NCBI GenBank assembly: GCA_027858455.1
Contig: JAQICQ010000059.1
Span: 1 to 9,366, forward strand
Origin: Elusimicrobiota bacterium
GTDB lineage: Bacteria; CG03; SLGR01; JAGXOG01
Length of the DNA stretch: 9,366 nt
Reading direction: 5' to 3'
Part shown: one piece after another, positions 1 through 5,543 of the stretch
Numbering within the stretch: the stretch's first letter is position 1
How the letters are laid out: the number at the start of each line of letters is the position of its first letter
Program-made: the position numbers and the translations under genes
Notes under the pieces: generated by a model
Database searches by the model: none
Seen by the model: only the letters and a program-made list of their open reading frames with translations
What the model was told of the DNA's origin: nothing

Positions 1-32
1 AGAGAAAAGTATTGAACAGTATTAATAAATCC

Positions 33-38
33 GGGAGG
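33..38 (+). promoter_or_regulatory. Shine-Dalgarno site of the LpoB-like gene
   Basis: GGGAGG ends 8 bases before the ATG at 47. It is a near-ideal ribosome binding site and fixes that start, which also gives a proper lipoprotein signal peptide. No promoter can be supported in the 46 bases before the gene, because any -35 box would lie outside the window. Confidence 0.75.
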
Positions 39-46
39 ATATTTTT

Positions 47-631
47 ATGAAAAAGTTAAGTGCCGTAAGTTTTATTGCATTATTGGTGTTATTTGCCGCA
101 GGATGCGGAAAATCCGTTAAACGGGTTGAGGTAGAGGAACAGATAGATCTTTCGGGAAAATGGAACGATACTGATTCCCGGCTTGTATCCGAAGAGATGA
201 TTTCTGACTGTCTCTCAAGACCTTGGGTAGGCAACCATAAAGTAAAAGAAGGCAACGACCCTGCCATTATAGTAGGGGCAGTGGTTAACAAGACAGACGA
301 ACATATAATATCGGAAACTTTCACCAAAGACCTTGAAAGAGAATTTATAAATTCCGGCAAGGTTAGAGTAGTAGCTTCAAGCGACGAACGAAAAGAAGTA
401 CGCAGCGAACGCGAAGATATGCAGCGTAATGCTTCGGATGAAACCGTCAAAGAATTTATGAAAGAAGAAGCCGCTGACTATATGCTTAAAGGCGTTATAA
501 ATTCAATATTAGACAAGGAAGGTAAAAAATCCGTAAGATATTACCAGATTGACCTTGAACTTATAGATACCGAAACAAACAGGAAAGTCTGGATAGGCAA
601 CAAAAAACTAAAAAAATATATTAAAAACTAA
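47..631 (+). CDS. LpoB-like lipoprotein (penicillin-binding protein activator family)
   Basis: This is a predicted 194-residue lipoprotein. A charged start (MKK) and a hydrophobic stretch (about residues 6-18) run into AAGC, making Cys20 the likely lipidated residue, although the -3 position is Ala rather than the usual Leu. After a short linker, the part from about residue 45 fits the LpoB fold family (PF13036): a strand with IIVGAVVNKTDEHI (compare VxNxT in LpoB), then FTKDLEREFINSGKVRVV, a helix ending EEAADYMLKG, and a closing strand pair YYQIDLELIDTETNRKVWIG. In Escherichia coli LpoB spans the periplasm from the outer membrane and activates the peptidoglycan synthase PBP1b. The partner here is unknown. 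The next gene, of COG3014 type, is a familiar neighbour of lpoB-like genes in some Gammaproteobacteria such as Vibrio, which supports the call. This family is also found in lineages whose peptidoglycan synthases were never tested, so the activator role is inferred. Confidence 0.75.
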   Translation: MKKLSAVSFIALLVLFAAGCGKSVKRVEVEEQIDLSGKWNDTDSRLVSEEMISDCLSRPWVGNHKVKEGNDPAIIVGAVVNKTDEHIISETFTKDLEREFINSGKVRVVASSDERKEVRSEREDMQRNASDETVKEFMKEEAADYMLKGVINSILDKEGKKSVRYYQIDLELIDTETNRKVWIGNKKLKKYIKN

Positions 632-701
632 TAACGTTTTTAAGTATTTCTGCATAGGCGCTGTTGTATGCAACTTAACTGCTGCGGCATAAATTAAAAT
701 G

Positions 702-730
702 TTGTCTCAATGTTAAATTTATTTTACATA
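702..730 (+). promoter_or_regulatory. Possible promoter before the COG3014-like gene
   Basis: The 135-base gap between the two lipoprotein genes holds TTGTCT (702-707) and TACATA (725-730) with a 17-base spacer. The -35 matches the sigma-70 consensus at 4 of 6 positions and the -10 only weakly, and TAAAAT at 729-734 is an alternative -10 with poor spacing. The same gap holds a small inverted repeat (TGCATA 651-656 / TATGCA 667-672) without a T-run. The second gene could therefore be transcribed separately or from upstream. Confidence 0.25.
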
Positions 731-766
731 AAATATCATGGGGTTAAACTCACATAATGGATAAAT

Positions 767-2092
767 ATGTCCCGTTTTAAATTTATATCGGGTTTTCTGA
801 TATTATTCTTTATTTACGGCTGCGGCGGAATTTATAACAGCCGGATGACTCCGGTAAAGGATGATGTAACGGCCGGTAATTATGAAAAAGCGCTGAAAAG
901 CTATAAAAAGACCGGTCTTAAAGACGAGAATAAAAGCAGTCTGCTTTATCATCTCGAGGCCGGTATCTTATATCACCTGGCAGGTGAATACAAGACCAGC
1001 AATTACTTTTTGGAAAGAGCCGAGTGGCTGGCCGACGAACTTTACACAAAGAGCCTGAGCGGAGAAGCCGCTGCTCTTATGACTTCCGATAAGACGCTCC
1101 CTTACCGCGGCGAATACTATGACTACCTTTATACAAATTACTATAAACTTCTTAATTATCTGAGTTTAGGAAAATTCGAGGATGCGCTTGTAGAAGTAAG
1201 GAGAATAAACCACAAACTTTCTCTCTTTGAACAGGAGCCCGAACCTTTTCTTCATTTTATTACTGCAATACTCTATGATTATAATAATCAGACCTCGGAT
1301 GCTTTTATAGAATACAAAAAAGCTTATCAGGCATACAGCAATCCTTCGCGGAGTTTACTTGAGAGTCTCTCTCTTTTTTGTTCAGAAACTAATTTCGCAA
1401 GGTGCTCTGAAATTAAAGACAGCCGTATTAAGAAATCCAGCGCGCCCGAAGATTACGGCACAGTAATATTTATATCCGAGACCGGTTTTGTGCCTCATAA
1501 AATTGAAAAAAGAACAGAAGCAGCCATACCGCCAAGCTATCGCAAAAAACACCCCAAAAAACTAAAAGATATATATTATATGACCATAGCAGTACCTGAA
1601 TACAGCGCTCCGCTTGAAACGGTAAAAGAAGTCGAGCTTGTTCTAAACGGCGAAGTTCAAAAATTTGATCTGGGGCGGGATATATCAGGTATGGTCCTTA
1701 AAAATTTCCAGAACGAAGAACCTAAAATAATGGCAAAAGCAATAGCCAGGGCGGTAACAAAATATATTACTTATAAATCAGTAAAGGGGAAAGAATCGGA
1801 TAAAAGCGCCCTCAGGAATTTGCTGGGCACATCGGTAAATATCATAGGCGCCGTGACAGAACAAGCCGATACCCGTTCCTGGCTCACTCTTCCCGGTAAA
1901 ATATTTATTACGCGAAAAGACTTAAAACCCGGCGATTACAATTTCCGCTTAAATTATTTATCAGATAATGGGTTATCCGGAAAGACCTTGTCCGGAAAAG
2001 CCTTGTCCGGAAAAGACCTGCGGGGTAAATCCGGCAATATGAATTTTGCTCTGGAGTCCGGCGAACTTAAGTTTATAGTAATAAGAAAATAA
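767..2092 (+). CDS. COG3014-like TPR lipoprotein with LSGK tandem repeats
   Basis: This is a predicted 441-residue lipoprotein. Residues 4-18 are hydrophobic and end in IYGC, so Cys19 is the likely lipidated residue. From about residue 33 the protein is helical and TPR-like: AGNYEKALKSY, LAGEYKTSNYFLERA, LGKFEDALVEVRRI and a last helix pair near residue 170 (ILYDYNNQTSDAFIEYKKAY). The C-terminal half is strand-rich and resembles the uncharacterised COG3014 family, including a helix that tolerates few changes around MAKAIARAVTKYITYK. Near the C-terminus, residues 403-422 consist of four copies of an LSGKx pentapeptide. COG3014 proteins have no proven function; pairing with an LpoB-like gene suggests a cell-envelope role, perhaps scaffolding. 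The ATG at 767 has only GG six bases upstream as a Shine-Dalgarno remnant, but it gives an exact lipoprotein signal, so the start is likely right. Confidence 0.7.
   Translation: MSRFKFISGFLILFFIYGCGGIYNSRMTPVKDDVTAGNYEKALKSYKKTGLKDENKSSLLYHLEAGILYHLAGEYKTSNYFLERAEWLADELYTKSLSGEAAALMTSDKTLPYRGEYYDYLYTNYYKLLNYLSLGKFEDALVEVRRINHKLSLFEQEPEPFLHFITAILYDYNNQTSDAFIEYKKAYQAYSNPSRSLLESLSLFCSETNFARCSEIKDSRIKKSSAPEDYGTVIFISETGFVPHKIEKRTEAAIPPSYRKKHPKKLKDIYYMTIAVPEYSAPLETVKEVELVLNGEVQKFDLGRDISGMVLKNFQNEEPKIMAKAIARAVTKYITYKSVKGKESDKSALRNLLGTSVNIIGAVTEQADTRSWLTLPGKIFITRKDLKPGDYNFRLNYLSDNGLSGKTLSGKALSGKDLRGKSGNMNFALESGELKFIVIRK
1973..2032 (+). repeat. Four tandem 15-bp units in frame (LSGKx)
   Basis: The units lie at 1973-1987, 1988-2002, 2003-2017 and 2018-2032. 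The second and third differ at a single base (GCC against GAC in the last codon). The first differs from them by a few bases, and the fourth is diverged (LRGKS). The unit length is a multiple of three, so copy changes would keep the frame. They encode Leu-Ser-Gly-Lys-x near the protein's C-terminus, between a YLSDNG turn and a final beta strand. Confidence 0.9.
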
Positions 2093-2116
2093 AATTTGGT
2101 TTTTTACTGCCTTAGT

Positions 2117-2145
2117 TTGACACATTAACACAAATGTGCTACTGT
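2117..2145 (+). promoter_or_regulatory. lexA promoter (sigma-70 type)
   Basis: A perfect -35 box TTGACA (2117-2122) is followed after exactly 17 bases by TACTGT (2140-2145), a weak -10 matching at 3 of 6 positions. A GGAGG (2152-2156) and the lexA ATG (2166) follow closely, so the leader would be very short. The palindrome between the two boxes supports this being the regulated lexA promoter. Confidence 0.6.
2121..2138. promoter_or_regulatory. Candidate LexA operator (CACATT-N6-AATGTG)
   Basis: CACATT (2121-2126) and AATGTG (2133-2138) form a perfect 6+6 inverted repeat with a 6-base spacer. It overlaps the last bases of the -35 box and fills the spacer of the lexA promoter, where a bound dimer would block RNA polymerase. 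Autoregulation of lexA is general in SOS systems, and LexA operators differ strongly between phyla. This site does not match the E. coli (CTGT-N8-ACAG) or Gram-positive (GAAC-N4-GTTC) motifs, so it would be a lineage-specific box. That LexA binds it is inferred from position and symmetry. Confidence 0.5.
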
Positions 2146-2165
2146 ATATCCGGAGGTAAAATAAT

Positions 2166-2771
2166 ATGACAGGAAAACTTACGGATAAACAGCAGGCCGT
2201 GCTCAACTATATAACAGAATCACTTGACGGTCGGGGTATCCCGCCGACACTTCGGGAGATAAGGGATAATTTTGGTTATTCGTCTCTGTCCAGCCCACGT
2301 CACCATTTAAAGGAGCTTGCCGCCAAAGGATATATAAATCTTATAAATTCCGTATCCAGAGGCATCGAACTTTTAAAAAAAAGTGCGGGGATACCGATAC
2401 TCGGGAGGATAAGCGCAGGTCATCCGGCAGAAGCAATTCAGTCCCCGGAAGGTTATCTGAATCTGGCCGATACCTTTGTGGGCGATTCCACACTTTTCTG
2501 CCTGAAAGTTCATGGCGACAGTATGAAAGGCGTGGGGATAATGGAAGACGATCTCGTTATAGTAAAATATCAAACTACTGCGGAAGACGGCGATATAGTA
2601 GTTGCTATGGAAAGCGATGAGGCGCTGGTAAAACGTTTTCTCAGAAAAGGGGATAAGGCAATACTTCATGCGGAAAACCCCGATTATCCCGATATAGTTA
2701 TGCAGGACGGTTCAATAGCCGGTAAAGTAGTGGGGGTAGTCAGAAAATACGGATATAATCCGGTGTATTAA
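2166..2771 (+). CDS. lexA: LexA repressor (SOS response), self-cleaving
   Basis: At 201 residues it has essentially the E. coli length of 202. The N-terminal winged helix-turn-helix spans residues 1-70 (LTDKQQAVLNYI, then PPTLREIRDNFGY and SSPRHHLKELAAKGYI). The C-terminal S24 peptidase domain carries the scissile Ala84-Gly85 (RISAGHP), the nucleophile Ser119 (HGDSM) and the general base Lys156 (ALVKRF), all at the numbers known from E. coli. Everything needed for RecA-stimulated self-cleavage is present. The recognition helix differs from E. coli (SSLSSPRHHLKEL region), in keeping with a different operator. GGAGG nine bases before ATG sets the start. It is probably autoregulated through the palindrome at 2121-2138. 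The gene directly downstream encodes an exonuclease with a WYL domain. Confidence 0.97.
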   Translation: MTGKLTDKQQAVLNYITESLDGRGIPPTLREIRDNFGYSSLSSPRHHLKELAAKGYINLINSVSRGIELLKKSAGIPILGRISAGHPAEAIQSPEGYLNLADTFVGDSTLFCLKVHGDSMKGVGIMEDDLVIVKYQTTAEDGDIVVAMESDEALVKRFLRKGDKAILHAENPDYPDIVMQDGSIAGKVVGVVRKYGYNPVY

Positions 2772-2791
2772 TATAAGTTTTTGGAGGCAAA

Positions 2792-2825
2792 TTTTCTTAA
2801 AAAAGCAGATTTTTTTAAAAGAAAA
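2792..2825. repeat. A/T-rich imperfect inverted repeat after lexA
   Basis: A left arm of TTTTCTTAAAAAA (2792-2804) faces a right arm of T, A and G (2810-2825) that would pair with it apart from bulged bases, around a GCAGA loop. It lies 20 bases after the lexA stop. It might end lexA transcription, but the stem is almost all A-T and no clean T-run follows, so it is weak as an intrinsic terminator. A GGAGG at 2783-2787 has no start codon close behind it. Confidence 0.25.
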
Positions 2826-2840
2826 AAGGCTCGGCGTTTT

Positions 2841-2868
2841 TTGACTTTTAGCTGAATTTCTTTAATAG
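2841..2868 (+). promoter_or_regulatory. Possible promoter of the exonuclease-WYL gene
   Basis: TTGACT (2841-2846) is 5 of 6 with the -35 consensus. TAATAG (2863-2868) is a poor -10 at 16 bases spacing; the following region is a run of TA steps, so the real -10 could differ. The palindrome seen in front of lexA is not repeated here. Confidence 0.25.
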
Positions 2869-2906
2869 TAGTATATATATTATTGATTTAGACGAAAGGC
2901 GGAAAG

Positions 2907-3737
2907 TTGATTTTAACAAATAAAATAAAGGACACATCATTTACGATAATTGATACCGAGACTACCGGACTTTATCCTAAAGCCGGAGACCGGATATCTG
3001 AAATAGGCGTTCTTAGAATAAAAAACGGCAAAAAAGAGGGGGAACTTAATACTCTTGTAAATCCCGGAAAGCCTATACCCAAAATATCCGAAAAAATAAC
3101 CGGAATTACAGATGAAATGGTTAAAGACGCTCCCTCTTTCAAAGAGATACAAAATGAGTTAATAGACCTTATGGATAATTCGGTATTGATATTCCATAAT
3201 GCAGTTTTTGATCTTGCCTTTTTGCACCATGAGATAGATAAACCCAATTTTTTACCCATACCTAATCCTGTTATAGATACCCTGCTGCTTACAAGAAAAC
3301 ATTTTAATTTTACAAGCAATGCGCTTGAAAAACTTGCTCCGGTAATAAATGCCAATACCGCCGGAATGCACAGAGCAATGGCAGATGTTTTGGTAACTAA
3401 AGAGCTTTTTGAATATATACTAAAAAATCTTCCCAAAGACATTTCGCCTGAAACTGTATCCGACTTTTTAAAATTACAGGGGGGAGATGTTAATTATTTA
3501 GGCAGTATAGGTTTTAAAGTGCCTGAAATAATAAGCAATGCTCTATCTACAAAAAATATTTTAAGGATAAGGTATTTATCAAAAAACGGCGACGAAACCG
3601 TAAGGGAAATAGAACCTCTGACAATAAGAAAAAACGAAGATAAACTTTATCTTATAGGTTTCTGTATGCTTACAAATAAAAGAAGGACTTTCCGCATGGA
3701 CCGCATAAAAAAGATGAAGGTATTGATTGAGGAGTAG
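2907..3737 (+). CDS. DnaQ-like 3'-5' exonuclease fused to a WYL domain
   Basis: This 276-residue protein has two parts. Residues 10-175 are a DEDDh exonuclease of the DnaQ/PolC-epsilon type: motif I IIDTETTGL with Asp16 and Glu18, the ITGIT signature near 64-68, motif II FHNAVFDLAFL with Asp102, and motif III HRAMADV with His155 and Asp160. All catalytic residues are present. Residues 212-276 fit a WYL domain: ILRIRYLSKNG, VREIEPLTI, KLYLIGFC (Leu-Tyr-Leu in place of Trp-Tyr-Leu) and RRTFRMDRIKKM, with the conserved FRxDRI. WYL domains in PafBC/DriD-type regulators and in some Pif1 helicases bind nucleic acids or ligands. No polymerase domain follows, so it may be a repair or processing nuclease, or a stand-alone proofreading-like enzyme. 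A TTG start is chosen: a stop lies in frame at 2889-2891, no ATG exists before motif I, and AGGCGG precedes the TTG by four bases. Confidence 0.9.
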   Translation: MILTNKIKDTSFTIIDTETTGLYPKAGDRISEIGVLRIKNGKKEGELNTLVNPGKPIPKISEKITGITDEMVKDAPSFKEIQNELIDLMDNSVLIFHNAVFDLAFLHHEIDKPNFLPIPNPVIDTLLLTRKHFNFTSNALEKLAPVINANTAGMHRAMADVLVTKELFEYILKNLPKDISPETVSDFLKLQGGDVNYLGSIGFKVPEIISNALSTKNILRIRYLSKNGDETVREIEPLTIRKNEDKLYLIGFCMLTNKRRTFRMDRIKKMKVLIEE

Positions 3738-3777
3738 CGGTAATTTTTTTTTAAAGACAGTTTAAAACAGTTTACCG
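3738..3777. other. Convergent gene junction with nested inverted repeats
   Basis: Only 24 bases separate the exonuclease stop from the end of the - strand gene. CGGTAA (3738-3743) pairs with TTACCG (3772-3777). Inside it, TTTTAAA (3749-3755) pairs with TTTAAAA (3761-3767) around GACAG. The right arms lie inside the last codons of the - strand gene. This may act as a two-way terminator, but no T-run follows the stem on either strand, so the role is unproven. Confidence 0.3.
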
Positions 3778-5156
3778 GGATTTAAAATATTATTAGGGTC
3801 AAAATCTTTCTTTATTTTTTTCAAAAGTTTTGTATATCCGAGGTCGGTATATTTTTCAAAATAAGGTTTTTTTGTTAAGCCGATACCGTGCTCCCCGGAG
3901 AGTTTCCCGCCTAAATCCGCAGAGATTTTAAAGAGTCGATCTTTTAAATCATCAACCTTTCTTTTAGTATCGGTATTTTTTTTATCGTTATCCGATATTA
4001 TATTTATATGCATATTTCCGTCGCCCAGATGGCCGAAGATAACGGCTCTGAAACCATATTTTTCCGATACTCTATAAGCTCTTTTTATAAGTTCAGCTAC
4101 AGCATCTACCGGCACAACTATATCCTCTTCGCATACCGAATTTGCTTTATTTACTATTGCATCGTGTAGAGAGCTTCTGAGCTTCCATATCTTTTCCTGG
4201 TCTCTGCTTTTTTGAGCGAGAAGTACTTCTTGGGCTCCGGCTGAATAACATATTTCCCCGGTCTTTAAATTGTGTTTCTCAATTTCTTCTTGCGTGTCGC
4301 AGTCATAGCGGACAAGCAGATAGCTGCAATCTTTAAATTTTTGTTCATTTTCTAAATATTCATAAGACAATCTAAGGGTTTCAGAATCCATAAGTTCTAC
4401 CATCGTAGGATTAAGTTTTGCTTTAAAAAGTTTACCGGCAATTTCAGGAATTTTATATATATCTTTAAAGGGCGCTATTATCCAGGAATTAAAAGTAGGT
4501 TTATTTAAAAGCCTGAAAGTAAGTTCGGTAAAAAGAGAAAGAGTTCCTTCGCTTCCGCAGAGAAGATGCATAATTGACGCATCCGTTGAGTTTTTTATTA
4601 TTTTTCCACCGGACTGCCAGCAGTTCCCTTCTCCCGTAACAGCTTTAAGCCCGGTTATATAATTTCTGGTTGTTCCGTAACGCACGGTATTTGCGCCGCC
4701 GGTAGAATTAGCAAGGTTACCGCCTAATGTGCAGGAATCCATAGAAGCGGGGTTAACGGGATAAAAAAGACCTTCATTCTCAACTTCTTTTTGAAAAACA
4801 CCGTTAATGACCCCCGGCTCAACTACTGCCATACGGTTTTTATTGTCAATATCAATGATATTATCAAGGAGTTCAAAAGAGATAACAATTCCTCCGTAAA
4901 CAGGCAGGGCTCCGCCGGTCAGTCCCGTACCTCCGCCCCGGCCGGTAACCGGAATTTTAAATTTGTTGGCAAGTTTTAATATGTCTTTTATCCGGTCTGT
5001 TTCGGTCGGCTTTAAAACTACAGCCGGCATATAATGAAGTCCGGGGGATTCGTCTTCGGCATATTTTTCTAAATCGCCTTCATCCGTATAAATATTTTCT
5101 TCCGGCATAATACCGGCAAGTTTATTTATTATTTTTTTATCTATCTTTTTATACAT
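3762..5156 (-). CDS. glcD: FAD-linked 2-hydroxyacid dehydrogenase (glycolate oxidase subunit GlcD / D-lactate dehydrogenase type)
   Basis: A flavoenzyme that would oxidise a D-2-hydroxyacid (glycolate, D-lactate or similar) to the 2-keto acid. The PCMH-type FAD domain occupies about residues 40-215: VTGRGGGTGLTGGALP (70-85), VVEPGV, YPVNPAS and a GGNLANSTGGANTVRYG core. The C-terminal FAD-oxidase domain has GHLGDGNMH (His376, His383) and SGEHGIG (Glu422, His423), matching the metal and substrate site of this family, and ends FDPNNILNPGKLF. Length (464) is normal for GlcD-like proteins without extra iron-sulfur domains. The longest frame starts at 5207, but that ATG sits inside the -35 box of a good promoter. 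ATG at 5156 has GGAG six bases upstream and is preferred; ATG at 5162 has no spacing. No glcE/glcF or lactate permease lies beside it, so the electron acceptor and exact substrate are open. Confidence 0.93.
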   Translation of the reverse strand: MYKKIDKKIINKLAGIMPEENIYTDEGDLEKYAEDESPGLHYMPAVVLKPTETDRIKDILKLANKFKIPVTGRGGGTGLTGGALPVYGGIVISFELLDNIIDIDNKNRMAVVEPGVINGVFQKEVENEGLFYPVNPASMDSCTLGGNLANSTGGANTVRYGTTRNYITGLKAVTGEGNCWQSGGKIIKNSTDASIMHLLCGSEGTLSLFTELTFRLLNKPTFNSWIIAPFKDIYKIPEIAGKLFKAKLNPTMVELMDSETLRLSYEYLENEQKFKDCSYLLVRYDCDTQEEIEKHNLKTGEICYSAGAQEVLLAQKSRDQEKIWKLRSSLHDAIVNKANSVCEEDIVVPVDAVAELIKRAYRVSEKYGFRAVIFGHLGDGNMHINIISDNDKKNTDTKRKVDDLKDRLFKISADLGGKLSGEHGIGLTKKPYFEKYTDLGYTKLLKKIKKDFDPNNILNPGKLF

Positions 5157-5178
5157 TTTCATCTCCGTTGATTTTGTT

Positions 5179-5207
5179 ATAATAGGAAAGAAAGAGCCAA
5201 ATTGCAA
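5179..5207 (-). promoter_or_regulatory. Promoter of the glcD-like gene
   Basis: Read on the - strand, TTGCAA (5207-5202) is followed by a 17-base spacer and TATTAT (5184-5179). Transcription would start near 5172, leaving a leader of about 16 bases with GGAG before ATG 5156. Boxes match the sigma-70 consensus at 4 and 5 of 6 positions with ideal spacing. This placement is the main argument against the upstream ATG at 5207. Confidence 0.6.
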
Positions 5208-5209
5208 AA

Positions 5210-5226
5210 TTTTCTCCTATAGAAAA
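5210..5226. promoter_or_regulatory. Inverted repeat abutting the glcD -35 box
   Basis: TTTTCT (5210-5215) and AGAAAA (5221-5226) form a perfect 6+6 inverted repeat around CCTAT, two bases upstream of the -35 box of the - strand promoter. The position suits an activator or repressor site. No regulator gene is in the window, so this is a symmetry-based guess. Confidence 0.3.
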
Positions 5227-5277
5227 ATGAGGCAATGTGGCCATTTGAAAAAGTTATGGATTTTACTAGACTATAAA

Positions 5278-5500
5278 TAGCATGCTTGCTAATGAAGACA
5301 TTTAAGTTCTAATTATAACTTTTCTTTAATTAGCTAAATTCTACCATCTTCTGCCTGTTACGAGCGCATTCAGGCTCGAGCGTACACTTGAACGGTTACT
5401 TTACAGTATCGTCGTTCAATGTACTGTAATTCTCTAACAAGTAAACCTGCCTAAAAAGCATACATTGATGTCCTTTTTTAGGGCAGCTTGTTTGTTTTGT
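5278..5500 (+). ncRNA. Candidate structured RNA or leader in the glcD-cobO gap
   Basis: The 5208-5624 gap has no credible reading frame; the few ATGs open frames of under 20 codons. It holds successive inverted repeats: TAGCA 5278-5282 / TGCTA 5287-5291; CTAATTA 5309-5315 / TAATTAG 5327-5333; CGAGC 5361-5365 / GCTCG 5374-5378; a 12-bp stem 5382-5394 / 5413-5424 with one bulged C; and a long bulged stem 5436-5492 followed by T-rich sequence. The loop of the 12-bp stem contains TACT/AGTA, which can add a short upper stem. TTACAGTA (5401-5408) can instead pair with TACTGTAA (5422-5429), giving a competing fold. Several features (T-rich end, spacing before a + strand gene) favour the + strand. 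No known RNA class (6S, tmRNA, SRP, RNase P, cobalamin riboswitch) was recognised. It could also be a decayed mobile repeat. Confidence 0.35.
5382..5424. repeat. Long hairpin: 12-bp stem with one bulged base
   Basis: GTACACTTGAACG (5382-5394) pairs with CGTTCAATGTAC (5413-5424), every base matching except one bulged C at 5387. The 18-base loop contains TACT (5397-5400) and AGTA (5405-5408), which can form an upper stem around TTAC. This is the strongest hairpin of the gap and is unlikely by chance. Confidence 0.75.
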
Positions 5501-5505
5501 TTATA
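5436..5505 (+). terminator. Candidate rho-independent terminator in the glcD-cobO gap
   Basis: CTGCC-TAAAAAG (5447-5458) pairs with CTTTTTTA-GGGCAG (5473-5486) with two single-base bulges. The stem can extend through AACAAG (5436-5441) / CTTGTT (5487-5492) across a bulge of TAAAC. A T-rich tail follows (TGTTTTGTTTATAGTTTT). If it works, it would end an RNA starting in the gap or attenuate transcription into cobO. The tail is interrupted by G residues and the loop is 14 bases, so strength is uncertain. Confidence 0.4.
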
Positions 5506-5515
5506 GTTTTAGAAA

Positions 5516-5543
5516 TGGTATTATATTAAAATTAAAATATAAT
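5516..5543 (+). promoter_or_regulatory. Candidate promoter of the cobO operon in an AT palindrome
   Basis: TATTATATT (5519-5527) and AATATAATA (5536-5544) form a perfect 9+9 inverted repeat. It contains TGGTATTAT, an extended -10 (5516-5524), and a perfect TATAAT (5538-5543). No clear -35 box stands upstream of either. Because the repeat is symmetric, -10-like boxes also appear on the other strand. GGGAGG at 5548-5553 lies downstream but has no gene start at the right distance; ATG 5568 opens only eight codons. Confidence 0.4.

Noticed and set aside
22..450. Long frames on the opposite strand of the LpoB-like, LexA, exonuclease and fusion genes
   Set aside because: They run antisense to well-supported genes, lack ribosome binding sites and protein motifs, and have the low-complexity composition expected from reverse reading.
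651..690. Terminator or regulatory hairpin after the LpoB-like gene (TGCATA 651-656 / TATGCA 667-672)
   Set aside because: Only six pairs with a 10-base loop, an alternative pairing inside, and no T-run behind it.
2778..2830. A small gene behind GGAGG at 2783-2787
   Set aside because: No ATG, GTG or TTG follows at a usable distance; the stretch is an A/T inverted repeat.
5228..5280. Tiny frames (17 and 13 codons) starting at ATG 5228 and ATG 5235
   Set aside because: They overlap each other, lack a properly spaced ribosome binding site, show no recognisable protein, and lie in a region dominated by inverted repeats.
5341..5445. Integron attC site or transposon end in the glcD-cobO gap
   Set aside because: No matching GTTRRRY / RYYYAAC core pair, no integrase or transposase gene, and no clear terminal inverted repeats with target duplication.
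5388..5492. Cobalamin riboswitch before cobO, because of a B12-box-like AAACCTGCC at 5443-5451
   Set aside because: Only the tail of the B12 box matches. The other conserved parts of the core (GGGAA and GGTG segments, CCCGCAACTGT-like junction) could not be found upstream, and the CTGCC is explained by the terminator-like stem.
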